64,000 bases of DNA from Anthoceros angustus. Taxonomy: Eukaryota > Streptophyta > Anthocerotopsida > Anthocerotales > Anthocerotaceae. The stretch spans positions 372,001 through 436,000 of the forward strand of contig MU008150.1 in the NCBI GenBank assembly GCA_010909165.1, in the 5' to 3' direction. Shown here in pieces: positions 12,186-22,952 of the stretch. Under the pieces are notes generated by a model, which saw only the letters and a program-made list of their open reading frames with translations, was not told where the DNA came from and made no database searches. Numbering within the stretch: position 1 is the stretch's first letter; every line of letters begins with the position of its first letter. The translations under genes and the position numbers were made by a program.

Positions 12186-12455
12186 GTGCAAGGCCGCGAA
12201 AAGGATGGGAGGCAACGCTCGTGGGCGGCCGCAAGCACAAGTGGTCGGCACATGTGTGTGGTTGCAAAGCGCTGGTTGCGCATGAATTCTCAAACCTCCA
12301 TGTTGATTGCAGGTTGGATTGCACGCCGGCGGCGTTCTGGATCGGCAGCAGAAATGTTGGGCTACGGCTTTCCAAAGGATTGCTGTCGTCCATATCCACT
12401 GATTGCGAAACCTGCTTCTAATGTGATGCTCACAGGGGTGGCGTGTGGGCAGTGA
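12186..12455 (+). other. Overlapping short frames, unrecognised
   Basis: Two overlapping frames (12186-12455 and 12221-12421) are open. The second is Cys/His-rich and contains CGCKALVAHEF, which looks protein-like. No known domain is identified. These may be remnants of a coding region broken by frameshifts. Confidence 0.2.
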
Positions 12456-12843
12456 GTATGATCCATGCGAGTACGCGGCGTTGACGCAAGGCAGCCAAGG
12501 TAGTGGCAGCTCGTAGTCGTGGCTGCTGAGGCCGCAACGCAGAAGGGACGACGGCAGGGAGTCTCGCAGCAGGGGGGCGACGTGTAGGAGGGTGCGCCCG
12601 GCCCACTTTGCGATGGAGGGGACGATGCGGAGCATGTGCCGCCATCGACGACCATCGTGCCTCTGGACACAATCGCTGCAGACCATCGCGGTGGGCGCAC
12701 TTCTGCAGGGGCCGCTATCAGGGAGCCACCGCCTCCAACAAGGAGCCTTGGAAACGACGGTGGATCACAGACATGGAGCGAGCGACGGTGTCGCCAGCAT
12801 GGACGTGGGAGAGCTCAACCCAAATCCATTCCGCTGACTCGGC

Positions 12844-13416
12844 ATGTGCGAGGGTGTACTGGCCGCAGACAGCGACCGTGCGAAGTGCGTGGCCGGAGAG
12901 TGGTCCAGGAAATGGGTCCTCTTGGTTGTGGAGGGGGGAGCTAGGATGGCCACCTTGCACAAGGACTTCATTTTCGGGGCGGTGGAGAGGACAGATTGTG
13001 GCCTGCAGCCCATGAGGGAGGGGCTGATGGTGCAGCTCAAGCAACCTCGGTGGGCAGGATGTCATGGACGGTTGGGGCAGGGGATGCTGGAACGCACCAA
13101 AGAGCTGGCGGGGCATATTGCTGTTGTTGTGGATGCCATTCGGGAGGACACACGCCTGCGTGCTGCATGCCTAACAATTGAGATAGGGACGCCTGCAGCG
13201 ACAATGCTGTGCCAGAAGGAAATGGGTGCTTCTGTGTGGGATTTCTTAGTCACTGAGAAGGAAGCCCTTTACCCACCGCACCGTCTATCTCATGCAAACG
13301 AAAGCATGCTGGAGGGCACCCTGTGGGTTGCGATTGCGAAAGTGATGGAGCTCAAAGTCCTCCAGTCAGCGAAGTGGGCATGGAAGCTAGTCGAGAGGAC
13401 TGTGGGGCCGCAGTAG
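12844..13416 (+). CDS. Unrecognised 190-codon frame, possible helical-repeat protein piece
   Basis: A long open frame reads smoothly as protein, with amphipathic helical stretches (GHIAVVVDAIRED, GTLWVAIAKVMELKV). The region from about residue 75 to 190 is the most convincing. A stop at 13414-13416 is followed 18 bases later by another open frame that may continue the same protein. I cannot assign a family. An ARM/HEAT-like repeat protein is one possibility but this is a guess. The neighbour downstream is the DD35E integrase remnant. Confidence 0.35.
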   Translation: MCEGVLAADSDRAKCVAGEWSRKWVLLVVEGGARMATLHKDFIFGAVERTDCGLQPMREGLMVQLKQPRWAGCHGRLGQGMLERTKELAGHIAVVVDAIREDTRLRAACLTIEIGTPAATMLCQKEMGASVWDFLVTEKEALYPPHRLSHANESMLEGTLWVAIAKVMELKVLQSAKWAWKLVERTVGPQ

Positions 13417-13434
13417 GATCGTCGTCACCTGTGC

Positions 13435-13833
13435 TTGTGGACTAAGCCTGAGAGGGCATTGCACCTGGCAATGGACATTGTGTGCCGGCCGGTGGGCACA
13501 TTATGCATCGTGCACAGGGATGTGGATCTGCACAACTTCTTTGTAGGCCGCCACACACTCCCATTTGTGTACAACAGGATGGAGCATTTCATCTGCTACA
13601 TGGACTTTTCGACCGACGAAGAGGTAGTGTTCCAAATATTGGAGGCATGTGACCTCATCATCAGGGCATGCCACATGATGGGGGGTCGCAAAGGGCACGC
13701 GTTGATTGCTGGAAGATCCCATGCTTTCATGTTTGCGCTGTGCAGCTTCTTGGACCCTCTGCGGGTTGAGGTAAGGCAGGCAGTTCTGTCGTTCGCAAGT
13801 TTTGCCAAGCGGAAGCAGCCGGAAGGGTATTGA
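13435..13833 (+). CDS. Unrecognised frame with an HRD-like motif
   Basis: The frame contains CIVHRDVDLHNFFV near residue 29, which resembles the kinase catalytic loop HRDxxxxN. The glycine loop, VAIK lysine and DFG motifs are not visible in a kinase-like order. A helical tail follows (about residues 60-130, including EACDLIIRACHMMGG). It is separated from the 12844-13416 frame by a single stop, so both may once have been one protein. Kinase ancestry is possible but unproven. Confidence 0.35.
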   Translation: MWTKPERALHLAMDIVCRPVGTLCIVHRDVDLHNFFVGRHTLPFVYNRMEHFICYMDFSTDEEVVFQILEACDLIIRACHMMGGRKGHALIAGRSHAFMFALCSFLDPLRVEVRQAVLSFASFAKRKQPEGY

Positions 13834-14877
13834 GGGGGAAGGACCAAGGGCATCGCCATGCTTCCATGTGCTTTTGCCCATGAACAGGAATGAGCCCGCG
13901 TGGCCATGTTTGTGTTGTCATGCTCTCGGAGGCCCATAGTGGCCCGTATAGTAATATGCAGATGTGTGTTGTGTGCAAGTTGGTGTAGGAAGCTCGCAGC
14001 TTGTCTGCAGTGCAAGAGTGGTTGCACTGCACACAAGCTGCAAGCATGATGACCAAAGGAAACCTCACATGGCCACGGCGCTGCGCCACTTAATCCGCAA
14101 CACGCAGAAGCGCGCGGATGGTGGTGTGCGCCATACCCGCGATCGTGATAACCATCATCGCATGCGCCTTCCATCAAGGTCGCACCCATGGGCGGTGATG
14201 GGGAAAGGGAGCGTAGGCCCCTATCTTGCTCACACAGCATGTGAAGCCCCCTTTGCACACAATTGCAAGTCCGCCAAGTGCGGCGGATTTTGAATGTGGA
14301 GCTGGGAAGAGGTGCAACTGGCAATTGAACTCGGAGGTAGCCGCAGTGGCTGCAATTTCTTTCTCAACCCGGACGACGGCTGCCGCTAGGTGTGTGCGCG
14401 ATGTCCAACCACCGACGTGCACATCGTGCGGAAGGCGTGGTCGTCATGACTGGAATTACTCCGGGGCTCTCAATCGAAAGCCGAGGCTCGAAAGGTGCAG
14501 GCAACCACGCAAACGCCTTCCATGCTAGCGGTGTGCGAGGTGTGCAAGCCACCTTGCCCATCCACGCGAGCGCTGTGAAGGAGGCCGATGGCGCGCGGGT
14601 GGCTCACCCGAATGGCAGGTGGAAGACGGGTGGCTTGGGGCACGACGGCCGCACTGTGAGGACTGGACCAACGGGGATGAAGGGCCAGGGGATGAAGAAT
14701 GCCGGGGCAGGATGGATGCACTTAGCGAGATTTGGAGGAAGAGCTGCAAGTGGGAGATGAGCATGAGGAAGGGGAGGGCCGCGAGGTAGCGGAGGCTTCA
14801 ACACGCTCACGCTAAGCGGTGTGGTGGCGTGCGGCACTTGCAATCGTGGCCACTAAAACAGCCGGCGAGCTCGCGTT

Positions 14878-15760
14878 TTGAGGACGGTGACGAGGCTCCT
14901 GCAACGGCACCTAGAATGGCGCGGCGTGTATGGGAGGCTATCCGTGGTGGAGGTCTGCACGCTCATTGCAACTCATACGCCCATCACACGGCACGGCATC
15001 AACGCAGGAATACGCTTCCTGCAGGCGGAGCTGCAAGTCGATGGAATCGACATCCCAAGGAGGTGTGTGACTGAGCTTGATGCTGAGGAGGCCGGCCGAC
15101 GGTCCGCATCCGCCGCGTGTAGTACACCAACACGACACCCATGTTCATGTGGCACATGGATTGTGAGTGGTTCCAGCAGTTTGTTACGGTGTGTGCTGTG
15201 CGCTAGATTGGAATGGGAGTGATTGCTGCAGTTGTCACCTAAATGGATGTGGTTGGATTGTGTGCAGCCCATGACAAGCTGCACCAATTCTACTTCAGAG
15301 TCCATGGTGCAATAGATGGGGCCACCCACTATGTCCCATGGTTGGTGCTGGAAGATAACAAGCGGGGGACAACCATTTTCAACGCCTATGTGGATGCAGT
15401 GCGGAGGTTTGGCCATCCCAAGAGGATTCGGTCGGACTATGCAGCAAAGCACAACCTGATAGAGGCGGACATGAACCGTGCGAGGCCAAGGGCACACGGC
15501 AGCAACTTCATCCGCGGCCCCTTCGTGCACAACCAGGTCAGACTGTGGATGCTTGCGATGCCTTTGTCAGCGAGGAGGTATAGTGCAGGGTAGTAACTGC
15601 GGCCTTTCTGCAGAGGATTGAGCATTTTTGGCGGTCATTGGGAGAGAAGTGGGCGTTCCTGTACAAGGGGTACATGATGGATTTGGTGAGGAGTAGCGAA
15701 TTGGACATCACCAACCCCAGCACATCCATTCCCCGATGTCACCTTCATGCCCACCATGAG
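14878..15760 (+). pseudogene. DD35E integrase-core transposase remnant with introns
   Basis: Three exons give an rve-type integrase core. The upstream part (14878 to about 15110) encodes a helical region containing GIDIPRRCVTELDAEE, like the segment before the catalytic core in integrase-core proteins found in animals and fungi. Exon A ends at 15162 with the motif WHMD, exon B is 15268-15536 (VHGAIDG ... RIRSDY), and exon C starts at 15614 (RIEHFWRSLGEKW). Both introns are GT-AG (15163-15267 and 15537-15613) and join in frame. Asp in WHMD, Asp in RSDY and Glu in RIEHFW form D..D-35-E, with exactly 35 residues between the last two. Damage: a frameshift between about 15090 and 15120, and an in-frame TAG at 15120-15122 just before WHMD. 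This looks like a mobile element gene, now inactive. Confidence 0.7.
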
Positions 15761-16041
15761 GGCGGAGCTGGAACGTTAGAGGCAAGTGTGGAACAGGCAC
15801 AGGGTGCGCAGGATAAGGGCCGCACGGTGGACATCCCGGCCATGTGCCTGCAATGCGTTCCGTGAAGAGGCTCGGCTCAAGGCGGAAAATGCACCCGCAT
15901 ATGGGACTGCGGAGGACGATGGCGAGGGGTTCGATGTCTGTGGTCCTCAATATGCACAGAACGTGGCCCCCGAGATGCCACCGCTAAGCGTGATTGAGCT
16001 GTTGTCCGGGCTGAGTCTTCGGCTGCAGCACACTTGTCTTT

Positions 16042-16345
16042 GTGTGTGTAGGTTGCAGCTGTTTTCCGTCATGTAAGGTTCCATCCCTTGAGCATTGCAG
16101 CTACTCGATACTCAAACGTGTGTGCCACTGCTATGTGCCGTGCAGGAACTGCATGTCGCGAGGGACAATGCCTATGCGAAGGGCTTGGAGGGCATGGACT
16201 TCCTCCCCAATATGTACCCCGCACTGCATCGACATTGTGGAGTGCAAGAGCGGGGAGGCACGCCGAGTACCTCCAGGGGATTTGGGCCGGGTTACGCCGT
16301 GGCGTGGACAGGATCACCGCGTTATATAGTCCAGTAGGCCCTTTG
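16042..16345 (+). other. Possible further exon next to the integrase, unrecognised
   Basis: After a good acceptor (GTGCAG, ending near 16144) a frame reads ELHVARDNAYAKGLEGMDF and stays open to about 16337. It could be a C-terminal exon of the integrase gene or an unrelated remnant. No domain is recognised. Confidence 0.25.
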
Positions 16346-16839
16346 AAGTGTACGCCAGCCCCGCAGCTTTTTCGTGCAAGAATTGTATGTGTGCGACTGT
16401 TTTCATGGAAGCCCTTCTTTGTTGGTCCTTCTGGTACAAGCTTGTTTCGGGAAGTTGGTGCAGTTACCACCGTAGGCGCAGCGCAGGAAAGCGTTGTAGC
16501 CCATGCAACTGGTGCACAAACACCTGCAGATTATGGTAAGAGCAACGACTACCGCCACCGCAAACCGAGACGATGATTGCGTAAAACGCAATCATGCCGC
16601 GCCAGGCTAACGCAACCGCACGTACAACCTAACAAATTGTGGATGCCGCGGTCGTAGACATGGCATATTGCATGCCGCAATGGCGCGGCAACGCAAATGA
16701 CCTCAACGCAACCCTAACCCCAAAAGAAGAAAAGTTTCTGTGTGTTGTGGAATCATTTTGTGTATCATGTGGTAGGTTGACCACATCGGGACACCGGGGG
16801 GCTGCAGGCCCAATCGATGTGGTCATGCATGACATGCCA

Positions 16840-16871
16840 AAATAGTTCCGCCGTATGCGGCGGGACTATTT
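16840..16871. repeat. 14-bp stem hairpin
   Basis: AAATAGTTCCGCCG and CGGCGGGACTATTT flank the loop TATG, with one T-G wobble position. It stands at the right end of the 11.6-16.9 kb segment and resembles a compact terminator-like or element-end structure. Confidence 0.7.
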
Positions 16872-17069
16872 CTTTCTGTTCACAACCCTAAAAAAATGTG
16901 GATGCCGCGTGACCAGATCGGTATTCCATAGATTGGGCCTGACTCTAACTCTAATTGCAGAATCCCGACAAGTACGGGCATATGTGTTGATGATGTGCAA
17001 TTAGGCGAATATTAAACGCGAAATTGAAGGTTTATTTCCCAGCAGGCCGTTTCGGCTGAATCCGCCCCG

Positions 17070-17950
17070 TTGGGCGCAGACCCTGTTCGTATCGTAAAGT
17101 TGCATTCAGTTTCTTTTATGTCTTCCCACCTAACAGCAAGGGACCCTCCCCAAGTCGCCACAAGGATCTGCTTCTGGGTGACCGTGCGTAGGCTCGTGCA
17201 AGGGGTGTCGCACTGCAAACTTGAAACTACGGAGCAGGTGCAAGCTGGTGTGTTGGCTGGTAGGGTTGGGCCTCATTTATTTGTTTTAAATTGCTTGGTG
17301 GACATGCTGGCAAAGCTTGGCTGCTTGGATGGCGCTCCAAAAGTGTTCGACGGGCTTCCACAAAAAGATGTGTTGACCATAAATGCTATTTGTAGCAGGA
17401 TATTTCCAGTAGGGCGTATCTGAGGAAGGCCGTGATCTTTACAGTTGTACGCAACGAAAAGCCATGGCTGAACATAGAACCTGTTGCTGTGATAATGACT
17501 GCCTTCTTCAGACATGTGGATGTGTGTCTATCCCGACTTTGGTGAGGGAAGCAGCTTCATGGGCAGATTCTAACTCGAGTGCTTCAGGCTAATGTGGTTA
17601 TAGCCAACAGTCGGGTAGACATGCTTGCAAAGTGTGGGTGCCTAGAGGATGCTCAGGTCGTATTTGCTGGACCTGGTGAAAAGAATGTGGTGACTTGGAC
17701 TGCTCTTACAGCAGCATAACGTTACAGACGCCGATGTTGTTGCAGCTCACTCACAGTGTCATTTGTGTGCCTTCTGCAGGCACTTGCCGTTATGGGCAGC
17801 TCATAGTGGAACAGGGGAAGCAGCTCATGCACAAGTCGGACAACTGCGTCTTCAAGCTGACGTGTTCGTTCGAACAATTTGGTTAAAATGTTTGCAAAGC
17901 ACAGAAGCTTGGACGATGCTCAAAGAGTGTTTAAAAGGCTTCCTCATATG
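17070..17950 (+). pseudogene. PPR-protein pseudogene, part 1
   Basis: Frames at 17070-17423, about 17540-17720 and about 17780-17950 carry typical pentatricopeptide motifs: HLFVLNCLVDMLAKLGCLD with KVFDGLPQKDV, then the VVIANSRVDMLAKCGCLEDA type, then a third decayed repeat. Stops and frameshifts separate them, so no intact protein is encoded. The family normally acts in organelle RNA processing. The wording (VDMLAKCGCLEDA) is of the P/PLS type with 35-residue periodicity. Confidence 0.75.
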
Positions 17951-18150
17951 AACAGTCCTGTCCAAGGCTTTTTTCTTGGCGTTCAAAAGAAGCTAGACTT
18001 TGTTACACGCTTCCTCATATGAACAGTGCTGTGCAAGGTCTTTTCCTTAGCGTTCAAAAGAAGCCAGATCTTGTTACAGGCTTCCTCATATGAACAGTGC
18101 TGTGCAAGGTTTTTTTCTTGGCGTTCAAAAGAAGCCAGACTTTGTTACGA
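17939..18150. repeat. 71-bp tandem triplication within the PPR remnant
   Basis: CTTCCTCATATGAACAGT begins at 17939, 18010 and 18081. The first unit includes the end of a PPR repeat. Since 71 is not a multiple of three, the triplication by itself breaks the reading frame. Confidence 0.9.
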
Positions 18151-18175
18151 GTCAGACAGGTAAGCTAGCGGGGCG

Positions 18176-18246
18176 TGCACTGGTCGGGATCCGAACCCTT
18201 ATCACAGTGTGGATAAGGTACTATCCTACCACTAGACCATCAGTGC
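18176..18246 (-). tRNA. tRNA-Gly-like sequence (probable pseudo-tRNA or SINE head)
   Basis: Read on the minus strand, 71 bases start GCACTGATGGTCTAGTGGTA and end ACCAGTGCA, the same length and ends as plant tRNA-Gly. A-box (TGGTCTAGTGGTA) and B-box (GGTTCGGATCC) promoter words are present. The acceptor stem pairs at six of seven positions. The anticodon arm does not fold normally: an alternative CCTTATC/GATAAGG stem forms instead, and the T stem pairs at only three of five. A working tRNA is therefore unlikely. Confidence 0.5.
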
Positions 18247-18299
18247 AGAAATAGAAAAACAAACGGGTGCAAGCTCAACGCACCACTGCCCCTACTTTG

Positions 18300-18600
18300 T
18301 GACATTTGTGTGCTTCCTGCAGACATTTGCAGCGGAGCTTTCCATCTGGGGAGGCCCCTTTCTTCTCTGCGGACAATCTGGCGAGGCCTCTTCAGTTCGA
18401 GACTGAAGCTCAATGGCGTCGGCACCGATGTGTTTGTGGCCATCACTTGATAAGCATGCACCCAAAGCTCGGGAACATAGTGGAGGCTCAGAAAAGTTCC
18501 ATCCTTCTGGAGGAGACGTTTTCCTGTATTGCACTAATGAAATTACTCGCCATTTTTCGACCGATTAGGTGTCTTAAACTGATCTCTTTTGGTGTAGGTA
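18300..18600 (+). pseudogene. PPR-protein pseudogene, part 2
   Basis: PPR-like coding resumes after the tRNA-like insert. One frame gives GVGTDVFVAIT and stops. The next frame gives LISMHPKLGNIVEAQK, the usual LI-MYAKCG-IEDA helix pair. A frameshift with TGATAA separates them. It is most likely the continuation of the PPR gene at 17.1-17.95 kb. Confidence 0.65.
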
Positions 18601-18958
18601 GGTATACGAATTTCTCGAAAACAGGTCTTTTCTCGGTGCTTACGGTACATGCGGTCAAATTGAAGCTTCTAGACTGGACCGAGAGCTTCAAGGAACCTGC
18701 CTATGGCCGTTCTCGCCTAAAAAAAAACTTGCCTATGGCTTCGGTTGCTGCTCGCGCAGCTGCATATATGTGGGGGGCATTCATGGACATAAAAGGTATC
18801 GCTGGGATCTGTTGTGGTCAGCTGGGGTTTGCCTGGAACACCGTCTCGCCGCTGTGCGTCTCGTCACGTCCTGGACACGAGAGAGTGGCACTGGTCCTGA
18901 GAGTCTGGTAAGGTTGGTACCAGATTGCTTAAGAGGAGTACTCGACTGAGAGGACGCC

Positions 18959-19957
18959 ATGGGAACGCCGGCGTTTCCTAATCTCGGACAGCATTGCGAC
19001 TTCTCCGAGTGCAACCTCATCGATTTCCTTCCCTTCAGCTGTGACCGCTGCGAAAAGGCATGAATCTTTCGACCCTCTTCGTGCAGGAGCTGCTGTCCTG
19101 GGCCAGGGGATGTTAGGGATTTCCTGTCGGTTGTGTGCGAATGCGGATTGTGAGTTGGTCTGTGGATGTGAAACCCTAAATTTCCCATTATGCTCACGGG
19201 ACTACAGGGAGAGTTTGCCAGTGTGGATTGACTTGGATTGGCCTGCTTTGTCGGTATCAGACGGTGGTCTAACAACTGGAGGTGTGCGCAGGTTTTCTGC
19301 CTGGATCACCGAAGCTACGTCTCCCATGAGTGCCCTAAGGGAAACGTTCAAGATGTCACGGTTTTATTGTGCCCGATGTGCGCAAAGTCAGTGAGACTGG
19401 TTCATGGTGAGGATCCGAATGTCACTTGGCACCAGCATGTCAACACTAGCTGTGATCCGAGCAATTATGCAAAGGTGATCAAGAAGCCAAGGTGCCCCGT
19501 TCCCAAGTGCAAGGAAGTGCTCACTTTCTCCAACAAGTTTCAGTGCAAAAGCTGTAGTCGGGAAGTGTGTCTGATGCATAGGTTTGGGCCGGACCACGAC
19601 TGTGCAAGCTTGATAAAAGCTGATAGGGCCAAGAGCTGGTTCAATATGTCTTCGAGATCAAGCCAGGGAGCTCGCAGTTCGCAGCCTGTGACATCCAGTT
19701 GGTCCAGTACGTTCTCATCTATCAAATCGTCTGCAGAAGCTGGGCTTTCGAAGCTGAGTTTATCGGCCGATGAGTTTGTCAAGTCAGTGAAGGGCAGTGC
19801 TAGCAAAGTGCAGAACCAATATTTATCGTCTGGTGGACGGAATGTGTCGTCTGCTGCAGAGATTTGTCCTCAATGCAGGGCACAATTTCGGACAGTGGGA
19901 GAGTTGATTGAGCATGTGGAGACTTCTCATTCGCGCAGAGCTGTCCAACCATGTTAG
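18959..19957 (+). CDS. AN1-type zinc finger protein (stress-associated protein, SAP11/13-like)
   Basis: Two exons, 18959-19057 and 19292-19957, encode 254 residues. Exon 1 starts [13 protein letters not shown] and carries the first Cys set through CDRCEK. Exon 2 resumes [17 protein letters not shown], completing AN1 finger 1. A second AN1 finger follows ([12 protein letters not shown] ... [12 protein letters not shown], about residues 95-140). A Ser-rich linker follows, then a C-terminal C2H2-like finger ([22 protein letters not shown]). Arabidopsis SAP11/13 have the same N-terminal order. Proteins of this family act in stress responses and bind ubiquitin or other proteins. The intron must be GC-AG (AAG|GCATGA), because no GT donor keeps the C-E-K-V-F-C junction. 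The start is fixed by the conserved MGTP. Confidence 0.92.
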
Positions 19958-22952
19958 TCTCTTCCTCTGTAGAGTCTTTGCAAGCCATTCTTTCACCTGG
20001 ATTCTTGTGCTGTAGATTTTGCACGTAGATTAGATGTACATACTGTCTGCCGACCCTGTGTACGACGTTGTTACAAAATGAGCCCAAAGAAAAGAAACAT
20101 CAGGTAGGATGATGGCAGACAATGTAATTGTTTATTATTTATATATGGTAGTTTATGGGACAATGAACCCAGAGTTGCATCCACCTTGTACACCTACCCA
20201 AGTAGACTGCGAGGAAGTTATTTGAGATTGTTGTGACCATGTGATTGTCTTACTCACTGCGCTTCCCAAGGGCCGCAAAAATGTCGCATGATTCAAATGG
20301 TGGCTTCCCACTGAGCCCAAAGAAGGTTTACAATGCTTTGACCGCACTTTGTTTTGCAAGCGTTGCCTCTTAGAGAGCCACCGGACGGCATCTGATGAGA
20401 AACGGAACTACGAAGCAGAGTGTCTGCTTTCCTTTCATTGTTTCATTCAATACCGTGCTGCATTCCTTCGTTCACAAGTAGTGAACAGGACACATCTTGC
20501 TGCAGTACTACATTCACAAGCTGTGGATGGTACGGCACATACAAGCAACAAAGGGAAACTATATACGGGAGAGACGCTAAACCGCAACGAGTTATTGCGA
20601 GGTGGCCTCTTCTTCTTCTCCTAGGGGGGAGACTTTCAAGCCCTTTTGATCACTGACGAATGTCCTCCTATTTACATAGATACACACCTGTAGCGCGGGT
20701 AACTAACTCTCGTCCCGCCCTTCACACAGCAAGTCTCCCCCCTGGAGCAGCTGACATTTCACCTCAGATGTGTCCAAGGAATGAAGCCAGGAACCCGTGG
20801 TGTTAAGAAGCAACGTCCTGCTCGCCTCCCGTTGCTGCATGCTGCTCTGTCTGTAAAAAGTGAGGAGTGTTCGTGACAGGTGCAAAACGCTCACCCGTGA
20901 CACCATTTCACGAAATGAAATACATCCACACAGGCTCACCTTTGCTGAAGCACCGAGGGGTGGAAATGCGGGCCTTCATCATAGCCTTCACACATAATCT
21001 CGCCGCTCCCTGTCCGGTAGCATACTATCCCGTGGCTGCTGTCCTCAAACACCTGCACAATCACCACCCGCGGCAGCATATGCGCAAAGTCAGCAACGCG
21101 AAATCACGGGCGCATGCATTTCAGAAAAGTTTGCCAACCCCATTGCGCTCTTGCCTTCTTGTTGCAGGGTGTGCTTTGTCTGTGGCTTGCAGCTGCATTG
21201 CTGTTGAGGGAAGCGTTGGTCCTGACGGTTGGTGGCAGGAATTTCACAATTCGGGCAACCGGCATCCGATTCCCAGGCCCAGGCCCAGCCGCACAGGCGG
21301 GCGCTGTGCAGCGAAGAGCAGCGGGTGTGGCTGTCGTCGCCATGTGCCTGGCTGTCTCTCGGAAGTTGTTGGCCTGGGCCGACGGAGGAGGAGAATGTCG
21401 CCAATTCCTCTGCTGGGCGGCGGAGTGCAAATGTGGTAAGGCGGCTGCAGGCACAGGTGGCGTGTGGCCTTCCTTCCCTCCAAGGCCTTGTTATAAGCCA
21501 TCCCACCGACTCCGTAATTATCGACAGGCGGGAAGGCAGACTGGACGGGATGTGTAGATTTTCTTCCGGGCTTTTTAAATTCAAGGCAAAGTGGCACTGG
21601 TGGCGTGACAGCAGGGCCTGCTGACGTTAAAGTGTCCTGGGCGCTTGAGATACGGGATATGCCCTCCCACCAGGGTTCGGGCCCGGCCTATAATGTCCCG
21701 GGTCCCGGGAGAATCCACAGCCTCTTCCTTGGTGCTTTAGTTCGCTTGTTCTGGTGTCTTAGCGCATAGGATATTCGCCACTTGCACAGTGGACGGACGA
21801 TGAGAATTTGCTCTCAAAGCGTAACATGAATTAAAAAACCATCAACTTGTCTGCCTTGGATAGCACCTGGCGTGCAACAAGCGGGTAGCCACTAGAAAGG
21901 AAGAATCCACTTGAAACTCACGACAGTTGGTGCAGAAAGCATTTCCCGTCTAGATCATCCTCAGCTGGAGAGAAACGTCTCACCTTCCTGGAACATCACG
22001 CCTGCGGCATGCCGACAGTGCAAGCTGGTGAGAGGTCTGTCACAAGTGACATCAGCTCAAGTGGCAGGTACTGAATCTCAAGCATAAGTGACCATCAACT
22101 GCAGTGAATGGCAAAGCCATGTTATCCCACCATTGCTTATTGGGGCTAAGCACTTAGATCTTAGCAATAGGCTTGGCCTCATTATCACCGGATTACTGCA
22201 TCCAGTGTGACCAGAATGGCTACCGGCAAGTAATTCCAGCAGATTGCACGCTGCGGGAGAGCACTGTGCCGTACATCTTCCTAAGGAATAAATAGGAAGG
22301 TAATTGAGACATGGGCTGCCACCAGTAACTCATGTAGGCCAAAAGATGTCCCTCTGTGTCCCTTCACCACCGTCTGCAAGAATCCGGGTCCGGAGAGAGC
22401 CTTAAACCGCTCCATTCCTGACCTTGCTCACAGAATGAGCCCAACAGACTGCTGCAGTTGACAATTGAGCCAGCCTGGCATTGTTGCATGTCCTGGCACC
22501 ATGTCCTGACAGTGCCAGGACATGGAACATGACAACTTTTCCAGGGGCAGAGCACAAGCAGCAGCAATCCCAATTTTTCAGGCTCAGCGGCGGCATCCTG
22601 ACCATCGCCCGCACCTTCTCAGCAAGTGTGAAGGGCAGTACCATGCCACACCACCTGGCTGAATCCAATGGCAATGGCCCAGCCCATTATCCTGTGCATG
22701 TGGGCAGCTGTGACAAGCGAGCCCAGGGGGGAGCCTCAAAATCAGAATCGGTGCAACGGGCTGCTGCAACATGTACAAACACAGCCATGCCGGAGTATCC
22801 CATGATCCAGTTTGCAGCTAACGCCTAGGGCTTCCAAAGGGATAAGGAACTGCTGAGTCAGCAAGGGAAACCATCCACTGCATAGATCACGCACAGGTTA
22901 AAGCACAATGCCCGTGTTGTACACTGGTACAGTGTACATGGTGAGGCCGGTA
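19958..22952. other. Intergenic, no firm gene
   Basis: The left part is the 3' flank of the AN1 gene. Between 20.3 and 20.9 kb the text looks like a decayed retroelement end, but I found no paired repeat. At 21114-21557 (plus) a 147-codon frame has a hydrophobic N-terminus (CLWLAAALLLREAL) and is GC-rich, with no known domain. Minus-strand frames overlap it, so I do not call it a gene. 22.0-22.9 kb shows nothing. Confidence 0.45.

Noticed and set aside
16690-16730. CGCAACCCTAACCCC resembling plant telomere repeat
   Set aside because: It contains a single CCCTAA unit, not an array.
20340-20900. Possible solo LTR
   Set aside because: No paired repeat, primer site or target duplication could be seen.
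21114-21557. 147-codon frame with a hydrophobic N-terminus as a secreted protein gene
   Set aside because: Longer frames overlap it on the other strand, and no domain or splice support is visible.
21650-21720. GGTTCGGGCCC resembling a tRNA B box
   Set aside because: No A box or foldable arms are found at the right distance.
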